A stretch of 64,000 nt of DNA, taken from the NCBI GenBank assembly GCA_031549415.1, contig JAVBPU010000007.1:1-64000 (forward strand), in the 5' to 3' direction. Position 1 is the stretch's first letter. Each line of letters opens with the position of its first letter. This DNA comes from Limiplasma sp031549415. GTDB lineage: Bacteria; Bacillota; Clostridia; Christensenellales; Aristaeellaceae. The notes under the pieces were generated by a model, which was not told where the DNA came from, searched no databases, and worked only from the letters and a program-made list of their open reading frames with translations. The translations under genes and the position numbers were made by a program. Below, in pieces: positions 1 through 6,814 of the stretch.

Positions 1-1
1 T

Positions 2-148
2 TACATTGCCAACGAGGGATTGAGTATCCTTGAAAATGCCGCGTTGATGGGCGTACCCATGCCGCCCTTTATACGGAAGGCGCTGGAAATCCTTTTGGAG
101 CAGTCGGGGAAGGCAGAACCCGCAAAAAAGAGCGAGGAAGAAGAGTGA
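2..148 (+). CDS. Phage-type holin, C-terminal part (5' end outside window)
   Basis: Only the last 48 codons are in the window, so the N-terminal membrane segments are missing. The visible residues contain IANEGLSILENAALMGVP and then PPFIRKALEIL, followed by a charged Lys/Glu tail. This resembles the C-terminal end of the toxin-secretion/phage-lysis holin family (Phage_holin_4), in which an amphipathic I-x-NE-x-LSILEN stretch follows the membrane helices. In phages the protein would form pores in the cytoplasmic membrane and release the endolysin. A rho-independent terminator follows 11 bases after the stop, so this is the last gene of its transcript. The nearby holin-like toxin and tRNA suggest the end of a prophage. 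The family call rests on a short stretch recognised by eye. Confidence 0.72.
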   Translation, partial: YIANEGLSILENAALMGVPMPPFIRKALEILLEQSGKAEPAKKSEEEE

Positions 149-159
149 ATGTGAGGGAA

Positions 160-185
160 GCAGGGCGGTGGCCCTGCTTTTTTTA
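160..185 (+). terminator. Rho-independent terminator of the holin transcript
   Basis: Stem GCAGGGC (160-166) pairs with GCCCTGC (171-177) around a GGTG loop and runs into eight T residues. Confidence 0.9.
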
Positions 186-220
186 TTGGTCATTTTGTGA
201 ATAAAATTTGGTTGGGCTAA

Positions 221-248
221 TTGTATATATGGCACTCATGGTTATAAT
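221..248 (+). promoter_or_regulatory. Promoter of the holin-like toxin
   Basis: TTGTAT (221-226) and a perfect TATAAT (243-248) are separated by 16 bases. Transcription should start near 255, about 40 bases before the toxin ATG. The -35 box is only a partial match. Confidence 0.65.
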
Positions 249-293
249 AAGGTTGGGAGCAGAGAGGAGATGTTAAATATAGAGGGTGAGAAT

Positions 294-374
294 ATGAGTG
301 TAGCTGACGCTATCAGAACGATGTATTATCTCCTTGGCATTGTTTCACTCATGCTACAGTTGTCTAAACAATAA
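294..374 (+). CDS. Holin-like small membrane toxin (type I toxin-antitoxin candidate), 26 aa
   Basis: This short frame encodes a peptide beginning MSVADAIRTMYYLLGIVSLM and ending in SKQ. A short polar start with the S-V-x-D/E-A-I pattern, one hydrophobic helix and a basic tail is the layout of the putative holin-like toxins related to TxpA and BsrG, whose overexpression damages the membrane. The start at 294 has the ribosome site GAGGGTGAG six to seven bases upstream. An in-frame ATG at 270 also exists, but its GGAG site lies directly against it. A hairpin follows the stop by one base, and a strong promoter 80 bases downstream points back towards the gene, as expected for an antisense antitoxin. 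Toxicity is inferred, not shown. Confidence 0.7.
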   Translation: MSVADAIRTMYYLLGIVSLMLQLSKQ

Positions 375-444
375 AACCATCTACAGTGGCCGCCGTAGAT
401 GGTGCCGAAGAATAATCTTCGGTTAGAAAGGAACCGCCCTCTCT
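368..444 (-). ncRNA. Candidate antisense antitoxin RNA (RatA-like arrangement)
   Basis: A leftward promoter at 451-479 would start an RNA near 444. The hairpin at 376-403 followed by TTTTATT would end it near 368, after the toxin stop codon. The RNA of about 75 bases would be complementary to the 3' end of the toxin message, as in the txpA/RatA pair of Bacillus subtilis. Both ends are inferred from the promoter and terminator only. Confidence 0.55.
376..422. terminator. Two hairpins between toxin and antisense promoter (bidirectional terminator)
   Basis: ACCATCTAC (376-384) pairs with GTAGATGGT (395-403), and CCGAAG (405-410) pairs with CTTCGG (417-422). Read leftward, the first hairpin is followed by TTTTATT and should end the antisense RNA. 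Read rightward, the pair closes the toxin message. Confidence 0.7.
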
Positions 445-450
445 GCTTCT

Positions 451-479
451 ATTATATCCACTTTCTTGGTTTCATTCAA
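451..479 (-). promoter_or_regulatory. Promoter of the antisense RNA
   Basis: On the minus strand TTGAAT (474-479), a 17-base spacer and a perfect TATAAT (451-456). There is no leftward protein gene for it to serve, which supports an RNA product. Confidence 0.75.
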
Positions 480-521
480 GATGTTTGAAAAAGTTTGAAG
501 GAACAAAAAAGCTTTTTGGTT

Positions 522-577
522 CTGTCGCCGACAGGGCCTTTTTTTACCGACACTTTTACCGACAAACTGTCGGTAAA
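522..577. repeat. Cluster of TTTACCGACA sites next to the tRNA
   Basis: TTTACCGACA occurs at 543-552 and 555-564 and inverted at 568-577, and a CTGTCG-c-CGACAG palindrome lies at 522-534. Such clusters between a prophage end and a tRNA att site often bind integrase or excisionase. That role is inferred. The stretch 485-638 has no convincing gene. Confidence 0.5.
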
Positions 578-638
578 CAGTCTGTAAAGCTGATAAAATT
601 GATAAAACCAGAGCGGCAAAAAACAGCACTGAAAAACG

Positions 639-678
639 AAGAACCCCTTGAAACAACCACGTTTCAAGGGGTTCTTTT
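639..678. terminator. Terminator of tRNA-Arg (bidirectional)
   Basis: Perfect 16-base stem AAGAACCCCTTGAAAC (639-654) with its complement (661-676), with T runs on both strands. It sits directly beyond the tRNA 3' end. Confidence 0.9.
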
Positions 679-755
679 TGGTGAGCCCGGCGGGATTTGA
701 ACCCACGACCTTCAGAGTCGGAGTCTGACACTCTATCCAGCTGAGCTACGAGCCC
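679..755 (-). tRNA. tRNA-Arg (anticodon CCG)
   Basis: On the minus strand the acceptor stem GGGCTCG/CGGGCTC, D arm GCTC...GAGT, anticodon stem TCAGA/TCTGA with loop CTCCGAC (anticodon CCG, reading CGG), a five-base variable loop and T arm GTGGG-TTTGAAT-CCCGC all fold. Discriminator A and an encoded CCA end follow. The gene has its own promoter (792-820) and terminator (639-678). Its 3' end faces the phage-like genes at 1-374, the orientation expected when a tRNA 3' end serves as a phage attachment site; the tRNA is intact. Confidence 0.97.
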
Positions 756-791
756 ACACACTACACCCCGCTTTACGCACGGCGCTAGGCT

Positions 792-820
792 ATTGTATCG
801 AATCTGTGGAAGATTGTCAA
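792..820 (-). promoter_or_regulatory. Promoter of tRNA-Arg
   Basis: Minus-strand TTGACA (815-820), 17-base spacer, TACAAT (792-797). Start of transcription near 785, about 30 bases before the mature 5' end. Confidence 0.88.
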
Positions 821-888
821 GGCAAAGCTAGGCGGTTTGCTTGCCAGATTGCTTACGTGGTTTGCTTGCCGTCACCCCGGCGCAACCC

Positions 889-1839
889 CTACAAAAACGA
901 CAATGCCTTCAGGGCAAAAACCCATAAAAACACCGTAACCACCGAAAACACCGTGGTAAAGACCACTTGGCCTGCCGCCAAGGCGTCGTCGCCGCCCATT
1001 TGCTGCGCCATGGGATAGCTGCTCACCGCCGTGGGCGAGGCAAATAGGGCGATCATAGCGGCCAGCGCCACATCCCGAATGCCCAGCAAAAGGGCGGCGG
1101 ACAGGCAGACCAAGGGCACCAGCACCAGCCTGCCCACCACGCTCCAGCTGAGCAATACACGGTTGGCCTTGGCTTTGCCAAAATCCAGCGAGGCCCCCAG
1201 TAGAAACAGCGACAGCGGCGTTGCAATGCTTCCCAGCTTCCGAAAAGGCGTATCCAACACTGCGGGGATCTGAACCCCCAGCTTCCAAAGCAAAAAACCC
1301 GTGGCCGTGCCGAGAATGAGTGGGTTCAGCAACACGCCTTTTATAATCCTCCATGCGCTCACGGCCTCTTTGCTATATAGCATCAGCGCCACTGTGGACA
1401 GAATGTTAAAAATCGGCACGGCCACCAGCACCATCATCACCGCCACGGACGCGTCCGCATCCGGATACATCATCAGCACCAGGGGAATCCCAAAAATGGC
1501 GTAATTGCTGCGGCAAATCCCCTGGATCATCACGCCGCGGGACTGGTGATCTTTCACCACCCGGGGGATGAGCCAAAACAGCAGCAAAAACATCGTCACA
1601 CAGGCCACACCCGCAAACAGCAGGGCTTTCCCGTCCACCGCCGCGCCGGGATCGGTATCCAGGATGTTATAGCAAAGCAATAATGGCAAAAAAAGCCGGA
1701 ACACGCAGTTGTTGATTTGCCGGGTGGCACTGTCCGACAACCACCCAAGCCGCCGCGCCCCAAAGCCAGCCATCATCATCACCAGGAGCGGAAACACCGT
1801 ATTGAACGAAAATAACAAATCCTGCACCTTGTACGCCAC
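889..1839 (-). CDS. AEC-family transporter (auxin efflux carrier type)
   Basis: The 316-residue protein is almost entirely hydrophobic, with about ten membrane helices. It shows typical AEC features: an N-terminal VFPLLVMMMAGFGARRLG, then FLPLLLCYNI, a central charged loop, and a C-terminal half beginning near VLLNPLILGTATGFLLW with PLSLFLLGASLDF. AEC proteins are secondary carriers that export or import organic acids, malonate, malate or amino acids; the substrate cannot be told. The start is a GTG at 1839, with GGAGG ten bases upstream. It lies 46 bases behind the yhhN-like gene on the same strand and probably shares its promoter at 2628-2656. Confidence 0.85.
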   Translation of the reverse strand: MAYKVQDLLFSFNTVFPLLVMMMAGFGARRLGWLSDSATRQINNCVFRLFLPLLLCYNILDTDPGAAVDGKALLFAGVACVTMFLLLFWLIPRVVKDHQSRGVMIQGICRSNYAIFGIPLVLMMYPDADASVAVMMVLVAVPIFNILSTVALMLYSKEAVSAWRIIKGVLLNPLILGTATGFLLWKLGVQIPAVLDTPFRKLGSIATPLSLFLLGASLDFGKAKANRVLLSWSVVGRLVLVPLVCLSAALLLGIRDVALAAMIALFASPTAVSSYPMAQQMGGDDALAAGQVVFTTVFSVVTVFLWVFALKALSFL

Positions 1840-1885
1840 CTGTCTTTATCCTCCTGCTCATCCTTCACGCTGTGCCGCTTCAGGA

Positions 1886-2572
1886 CTAGAAGGAGCATGA
1901 TAAGCGAAAGGCCTCCATAGGATACGCGCTGCACGCCAACAGAAACTGTCCCGCGTAATACGTGCCCAGGCTTAGATAATAGGCTTTGGTTCCCTTCTTT
2001 CGTACCTTGTTGCGAAGCAAAAGCATATCCGAGGCCACAAACAGGGCTGCGCCCAACACCCCAAAAAGCAGCCGGGGGGAGAAGGAAATCAAAAGAAGCG
2101 GCAGGCAGGCGGCCAGCAGGGCTGCCAGCGCCAGAGCGTACACGCCAAGGGCTCTCACCAGGGAACGGGGAATGGCATCGGAAAAATATCGCAGATACCT
2201 CTGCAAAAGCAGCGCCGAAGCCACAAAAACCAAGGTGGGCCACAGATAAGCTGTCCCACCGGGAGGATACAGGCCTGCAAACGCGCCTACATACAACATA
2301 TGCCCCAAAAAGAAAAGGCCTCCGCCCAGCTTAAATACAATCTCCAGCCAAACATCCGCGCAGATGCACACACATAGGCCTGCCAACACCAACAGGGTGT
2401 ACGCATCTGCCTTGGGGCTTCCTTGTGCCCACAGTGCCACCGCCACGCAAACCAAGGTTCCCGCCGCTTTCCACACCAGGCCCAGCGCCTTGCGGCCCTG
2501 GCGTTTATATCGCAAATAAAGCGGCATGGAAACGGTCCAGCAGAGCGGCAGCGCCAGGAAGAAAAAAGGCAT
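1886..2572 (-). CDS. YhhN-family membrane protein (lysoplasmalogenase-like)
   Basis: The 228-residue protein has eight predicted membrane helices. It carries the family pattern of acidic residues at helix ends (ICADVWLEIVFKLGGGLFFL and GHMLYVGAF), where YhhN/TMEM86 proteins usually have D-x-x-L...GH. Human TMEM86 members cleave the vinyl-ether bond of lysoplasmalogens; plasmalogens occur in anaerobic Clostridia, but activity here is unproven. An upstream in-frame ATG at 2749 exists, but ATG 2572 is chosen because GGAGG lies six bases before it and the longer N-terminus is not family-like. It is first in a two-gene leftward unit with the AEC transporter. Confidence 0.8.
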   Translation of the reverse strand: MPFFFLALPLCWTVSMPLYLRYKRQGRKALGLVWKAAGTLVCVAVALWAQGSPKADAYTLLVLAGLCVCICADVWLEIVFKLGGGLFFLGHMLYVGAFAGLYPPGGTAYLWPTLVFVASALLLQRYLRYFSDAIPRSLVRALGVYALALAALLAACLPLLLISFSPRLLFGVLGAALFVASDMLLLRNKVRKKGTKAYYLSLGTYYAGQFLLACSAYPMEAFRLSCSF

Positions 2573-2627
2573 AGCATCCCTCCTGCCTACGTATGAAAAC
2601 CGGAGTTCTCTCCCTCTTTGTCTTTTT

Positions 2628-2656
2628 ATCATACCTCCTTTCGCCCGCGCTGTCAA
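2628..2656 (-). promoter_or_regulatory. Promoter of the yhhN-AEC unit
   Basis: Minus-strand TTGACA (2651-2656), 17-base spacer, TATGAT (2628-2633). Confidence 0.8.
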
Positions 2657-2740
2657 ACTTCTGCCAGTCCCCTCTGGCAGGAAAAAATCCCGGCAGCGGC
2701 GAAGTGTATCTGTTAGTATCTTGATGTGGAGGCCTTTTCC

Positions 2741-4027
2741 ATGAGCCAATTCTTAGCCCCCTTCAACTATGGCCGCGCCTTTCATGTGCTTGGTTCCTTG
2801 GCGGGGTATTCCGCTTATACTCCGGAGGGCGCTTTGGCTCTTCACGCTCTGCTGAAGGAGAATTATCCGCTGATTTTTCAAAAAACGGACCAAAAGACCT
2901 TTGCCAACCACGCCCTGCTGATTGAAATGCCTGGGGCCAGCGTCACAGACCCCCTGGTGTTTGTTTCCCATTTGGATGGGGGTATGGCGGCCTCGCCTCT
3001 CCCCCTCACCCCTTCCCCCGCGGCCATGCCCTGGACCGCCTCCTTGCAGCAGGCCCATGTGGTGACCTTGCTGGAAGCGCTGGAATCCCTGCTTTCCGAG
3101 GGCTACCGTCCCGGCGGTGACCTGTTGCTGGCCCTTTCCATGGATGGCCTTTCGGGGGCCCAAGGCGCTGCCAGCCTGGCCGCCCATTTAAAGGCCCGCA
3201 AAATTTCCCCCTGTTTTGTGCTGGATTTTGGCGGGTATGTGACCCGCTCCGCCTTTTCCACTTATTTGCCCCGGCATGCGCCCCTGGCGCTGATCGGCAT
3301 TTCGGAAAAAGGACTGCTGGAAGGCGTCCTCACTGCGGACCACGCCTCTTTGAAAGGCCGCGCGGCCAAGGAAAATCCGCTGGGTCTTTTGCTGCGGGGC
3401 GGTGCACGGCTCAGCCGGCGGACCCGGCAGGCTGCCCTGTGCAAAAGCAGCGAAGAAATGCTGCTGGCCCTGGGCAAAAGAGCCCCTCTTTTCCAGCGCC
3501 TGTTGGTGGCCAACCCTCGCCTTTCCTTCCCCCTGCTGCGGCTTCTTTGGCGGCGGCGGGCCATTATGCGCCAGTTCTTCCTTTCGGAACGCACCCTCAC
3601 CGGCCTGACCACCACCGGAAACCCCGGCGACGTCCCTGCCAGCGCCTCTCTTTCCTTCCGGCAGACCACCGTGCCCGGCCGTACGCTGCCCCAGTGGAAG
3701 CATGCTCTGCGGGAGCGCATCGCCAATGAAAACCTGCGCATGGACATCGCTATAGAGCTTGAACACAGCGCCCGGTCCAAAACCGGCGGGGAAGCCTGGG
3801 ACGCCCTGGGCACTGCCATCGAGATCCTCTATGACCGGGTCGTCATCTCTCCTTGCCTGTGCCCCTATGTGACCGATGGGCGCTTCTACACCTCCCTGCG
3901 GGGCAATGTGTACCGCTTTTCTCCCTTCCTGCTCAGCGGGGAGGAATCCTTGCGGGGCCAGTGCGCCCTTCGCGAGGATAGCTTGCAAACCGCCGTGCAA
4001 TTCTTCCGCCAAATGCTCAGTGTATAG
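2741..4027 (+). CDS. M20 peptidase-like protein lacking most metal ligands (probable pseudoenzyme)
   Basis: The 428-residue protein has the outline of the Cps1/PM20 branch of M20 carboxypeptidases. It has an N-terminal FVSHLDGG (His77, Asp79 in place of H-x-D), a lid-domain middle and the C-terminal NVYRFSPF block. However, the usual G-R-G-x-x-D-D-K-G block is absent, the catalytic D-E-E is replaced by SMDGLSG (133-139), and the last metal His of T-D-x-R-H is Phe in TDGRFY. Zinc hydrolysis is therefore unlikely, and a binding or regulatory role is possible. ATG 2741 follows TGGAGG by eight bases. It lies 11 bases before the GT-C gene, so the two are probably co-transcribed. Confidence 0.7.
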   Translation: MSQFLAPFNYGRAFHVLGSLAGYSAYTPEGALALHALLKENYPLIFQKTDQKTFANHALLIEMPGASVTDPLVFVSHLDGGMAASPLPLTPSPAAMPWTASLQQAHVVTLLEALESLLSEGYRPGGDLLLALSMDGLSGAQGAASLAAHLKARKISPCFVLDFGGYVTRSAFSTYLPRHAPLALIGISEKGLLEGVLTADHASLKGRAAKENPLGLLLRGGARLSRRTRQAALCKSSEEMLLALGKRAPLFQRLLVANPRLSFPLLRLLWRRRAIMRQFFLSERTLTGLTTTGNPGDVPASASLSFRQTTVPGRTLPQWKHALRERIANENLRMDIAIELEHSARSKTGGEAWDALGTAIEILYDRVVISPCLCPYVTDGRFYTSLRGNVYRFSPFLLSGEESLRGQCALREDSLQTAVQFFRQMLSV

Positions 4028-4038
4028 GGGGTTCTCTT

Positions 4039-6048
4039 TTGCTCTCCATCTTGTATCTGCTCTTCTTTTTGGCCTGCGGCGTTGCCATGGCCCAGTTTTT
4101 GTTGCCCCGGCTGCGCCCCTTGGTCAGGGGCTATATTGGCTTATCGCTAGGCGTGCTGCTGCTGATGTGGCTGCCTGTGCTGCTGGCCTATGGCCTCACC
4201 TTTTCCCTGACGGCCCATTGGGTCGCGGCAGGGCTCATGGCTTTGCTTACTCTCCTTTGCTTTTTTCTGCGGGACAAGCAGCCCCGCAGGCCTATGGATG
4301 ATGAGGAAAAACGCCTGCTCAGAACCCTGCTTTTCGTGGTGACTCCGCTGGTGCTGCTGTCCGCCTATTTGCAATACACCCATAGCATCCGCCCTGCCGC
4401 CGACGGCACCTACCACGTGGGGCAAAGCACCTACGGGGACCTGTCCCTGCACCTGGCGGTGACCACCAGCATCGTCAATGCGCCTTTCCCTCTGCACAAC
4501 AGCCTGATGCTGGGGGCCACCATGGCCTACCCCTATCTGGCGGATTCTATCGCCACCACCTTTTATATGCTGGGCATGAGCCTGCCCATGGCCATGGCCT
4601 TCACCGGCACCTTGATGATGGCTTTGGTCTATACCGGCTATACCTTGCTGTGCGTCCAGCTCTGCCGTAAAAAGGGCGCCAGGGTGCTGGCGGCGTTCCT
4701 ATTGTTTCTCAATGGCGGTCTGGGCTTCTTTTTCGTCCTCAGCGGCAGCACGGCAAACGGCTCCCTCACCAGCGTCCTGGACAACCTCCAAAAAGTCCTC
4801 CACGGCTTTTACCAGACCCCCACCAACCAGCCCGATCCCAATAATTTGCGCTGGTCCAACATCCTTTGCGACATGCTGCTTCCCCAGCGGGGCATACTGG
4901 GAGGCTGGACCCTGCTAATGCCTTGCTTCAATCTGCTGCTGCCTCCCCTGGTGCGGGGAGAGAAGCACAGCCTCCGTGCCTTGGTGGTGCTGGGGATCAT
5001 GGCGGGGGGCATGCCTCTGCTGCATACCCACAGCTTTCTGGCCCTGGGCCTCAGCAGTATCGGTTTTTTGGGCTACAGCCTGGTCACCGCCCCCAAGGGG
5101 ACCCGGATTGCCACCCTGCGGCCCTGGTTGCTGTATGGCGGTATCACCTTGGCCTTGGCCCTGCCCCAACTGATCAGCCTCACCTTTGTACAGGCCACCG
5201 GCAGCGACCATTTCTTGCGCTTTCAGTTCAATTGGTGTAATAACCGGGACGGCCGGGGCCTTATCGACCCCTACTGGTGGTTTTACATCAAAAACATCGG
5301 CCTCCCCTTCCTGCTCATCTTCCTGGCTTTGTTCCAACGGCGGCCTCAACAGAGGATGGACCCCTCCCTGGGGAGGGATTTCGTGCAGGGCAACCGCCTT
5401 CTCGCCGCCGGAGCCTTCACCATCTACCTGGTGGCGGAGTTCATCCTCTTTCAGCCCAATGAATATGACAACAACAAGCTTTTCTACGTCTGGTTCCTGC
5501 TCTGCCTCCCCATGGCAGCGGACTATGCCATGACCCTCTACGAAAAAATCAAGGACCTGGGCGGCCACCGCATCATAGCCGGGCTGTTCTTGGTCACCTG
5601 TTTTCTGTCCGCCGGGCTGACGGTGGCCAGAGAATGCGTGGGGGACTATGAAGCCTACAGCCAGGATGCCATTGCCTTGGCGGAATTTGTGAAGCAGGAG
5701 ACTCCGGAGCATGCGGTTTTTGTCACCGGGGACCAGCACTTAAACCCTGTCAGTTCCCTGGCTGGGCGCACCATTCTCTGCTCCGCTGATCTTTACCTTT
5801 ATTATCATGGCTTTAACACCGCTGAAAGGAAGGCGGAAATCGCCGCTTTTTACGAAAACCCCGCCGCACAACTTGCCTTCTTGCAGAAATACGGTGTACA
5901 ATATATCTATGTATCCCCCTACGAGCGCAACAGCCCGAATTACCAGGTCAATGAACCGGCGTTGCAGGCCCTTTTCCCGTTGGTGTACGAAGGCGGCAAC
6001 GGCAGCCAGCGCATCTTTGCCGTGCCCGCCAGCGTGATGGCCCCTTAG
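4039..6048 (+). CDS. GT-C superfamily membrane glycosyltransferase-like protein
   Basis: The 669-residue protein has about twelve membrane helices and a C-terminal soluble domain (roughly 545-669). After the first helices an outer loop contains YGDLSLHLAVTTSI and then YPYLADSIATTFY. This acidic GD-x-x-x-H motif is typical of GT-C enzymes, which take a sugar from a polyprenyl-phosphate carrier and act on the outer face of the membrane. The C-terminal part (AVFVTGDQHLNPVSSLAGR, then QYIYVSPYE) resembles the non-membrane tails of such proteins. TTG 4039 is the start, with AGGGGG seven bases upstream. It is followed by a 70-residue protein and GtrA, fitting an envelope glycosylation cluster. Donor and acceptor are unknown. 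Confidence 0.7.
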   Translation: MLSILYLLFFLACGVAMAQFLLPRLRPLVRGYIGLSLGVLLLMWLPVLLAYGLTFSLTAHWVAAGLMALLTLLCFFLRDKQPRRPMDDEEKRLLRTLLFVVTPLVLLSAYLQYTHSIRPAADGTYHVGQSTYGDLSLHLAVTTSIVNAPFPLHNSLMLGATMAYPYLADSIATTFYMLGMSLPMAMAFTGTLMMALVYTGYTLLCVQLCRKKGARVLAAFLLFLNGGLGFFFVLSGSTANGSLTSVLDNLQKVLHGFYQTPTNQPDPNNLRWSNILCDMLLPQRGILGGWTLLMPCFNLLLPPLVRGEKHSLRALVVLGIMAGGMPLLHTHSFLALGLSSIGFLGYSLVTAPKGTRIATLRPWLLYGGITLALALPQLISLTFVQATGSDHFLRFQFNWCNNRDGRGLIDPYWWFYIKNIGLPFLLIFLALFQRRPQQRMDPSLGRDFVQGNRLLAAGAFTIYLVAEFILFQPNEYDNNKLFYVWFLLCLPMAADYAMTLYEKIKDLGGHRIIAGLFLVTCFLSAGLTVARECVGDYEAYSQDAIALAEFVKQETPEHAVFVTGDQHLNPVSSLAGRTILCSADLYLYYHGFNTAERKAEIAAFYENPAAQLAFLQKYGVQYIYVSPYERNSPNYQVNEPALQALFPLVYEGGNGSQRIFAVPASVMAP

Positions 6049-6072
6049 AGCAAATTCCGAAAGGAGGCCCCC

Positions 6073-6285
6073 ATGGAACGCTTTTTGCGGTATTCCCTGG
6101 AGCATGGCCGCGCCATCCGCGGGGTGCTGCTGCTGGGGGAGCAGATGGTGCAAAAATCCTTTACCGTCCTCTCCCTGCAAGAGGACACCGTCACCCTGCG
6201 CATGGGCAAAAAGCCGCCCATTACGGTGCCCCTCAACGACATCCTCAGTTGTGACTATGCCCGTGGCGACCACGGCGAAGAATAA
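6073..6285 (+). CDS. Conserved 70-residue protein of unknown function
   Basis: This short protein starts MERFLRYSLEHGRAIRGVLL and continues with alternating hydrophobic strands (SFTVLSLQEDTVTLRMG, ITVPLNDILSCDYARG). The pattern looks like a small beta-barrel, similar in feel to WYL or Sm-like folds that respond to ligands, but I do not recognise a family. AAAGGAGG lies five to six bases before the ATG. It lies 24 bases after the GT-C gene and 16 before gtrA in the same direction, so it is probably part of that operon. Confidence 0.75.
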   Translation: MERFLRYSLEHGRAIRGVLLLGEQMVQKSFTVLSLQEDTVTLRMGKKPPITVPLNDILSCDYARGDHGEE

Positions 6286-6301
6286 GGAGGCTCCCCGTCC
6301 C

Positions 6302-6814
6302 ATGATTGCCAAAATCAAAGAATTTCTCCGTTCCCACCCCAAAGAATCCGAACTGATCCGCTATGTCATCGCCGGAGGGCTGACCACGCTGCTGAGCTTG
6401 GTCGTATTCTCCCTGTTTTGTATCGCCGTATCGGTGGACCATACGGTGGACAGCGCCACCCAGGTCCAGGCCAACATCGGGCAAATCCTGTCCTGGATCA
6501 TTGCCGTGCTTTTTTCTTTTTGGATCAACCGCCGCATGGTGTTTCAGGTTCAGGGCGGCCAATCAGCTTCGGTGGTCAAAGAGTTGCTGCAATTCGTGTT
6601 CAGCCGTCTCATCAGCGGCGTGGTTTTTGAGCTGGGTCTTTTTAACCTGCTCCTGACCCTGGGGGTTGGCAACACCCTCAGCAAGCTGATCGTGCTGGTG
6701 CTGGTAACGGTATTCAACTATGTGGTCAGCAAATTTTGGATCTTTGCCAAAGGGAAGCAAGGACCGCCAGCAGAAGAAGGCCCCCAAGGTACGCAGGGAG
6801 GGTCTCCGGCATAA
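6302..6814 (+). CDS. GtrA-family membrane protein
   Basis: The 170-residue protein has four membrane helices in the GtrA arrangement, with the motifs LIRYVIAGGLTTLLSL near the start, FWINRRMVFQ after helix two and VFNYVVSKFWIF at the end of helix four. GtrA proteins are thought to help flip polyprenyl-phosphate-linked sugars for glycosylation of O-antigen, teichoic acid or arabinogalactan. That fits the GT-C gene two positions upstream. ATG 6302 has GGAGG ten bases before it. The last 30 residues are low-complexity (Gly/Pro/Glu) and lie antisense to the end of the convergent YlbJ-like gene, an 89-base 3' overlap. Confidence 0.88.
   Translation: MIAKIKEFLRSHPKESELIRYVIAGGLTTLLSLVVFSLFCIAVSVDHTVDSATQVQANIGQILSWIIAVLFSFWINRRMVFQVQGGQSASVVKELLQFVFSRLISGVVFELGLFNLLLTLGVGNTLSKLIVLVLVTVFNYVVSKFWIFAKGKQGPPAEEGPQGTQGGSPA

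Noticed and set aside
423..761. 112-codon minus-strand frame covering the tRNA
   Set aside because: The translation starts with the typical tRNA shadow (GLVAQLDRVSDSDSEGRGFK); the tRNA itself explains it.
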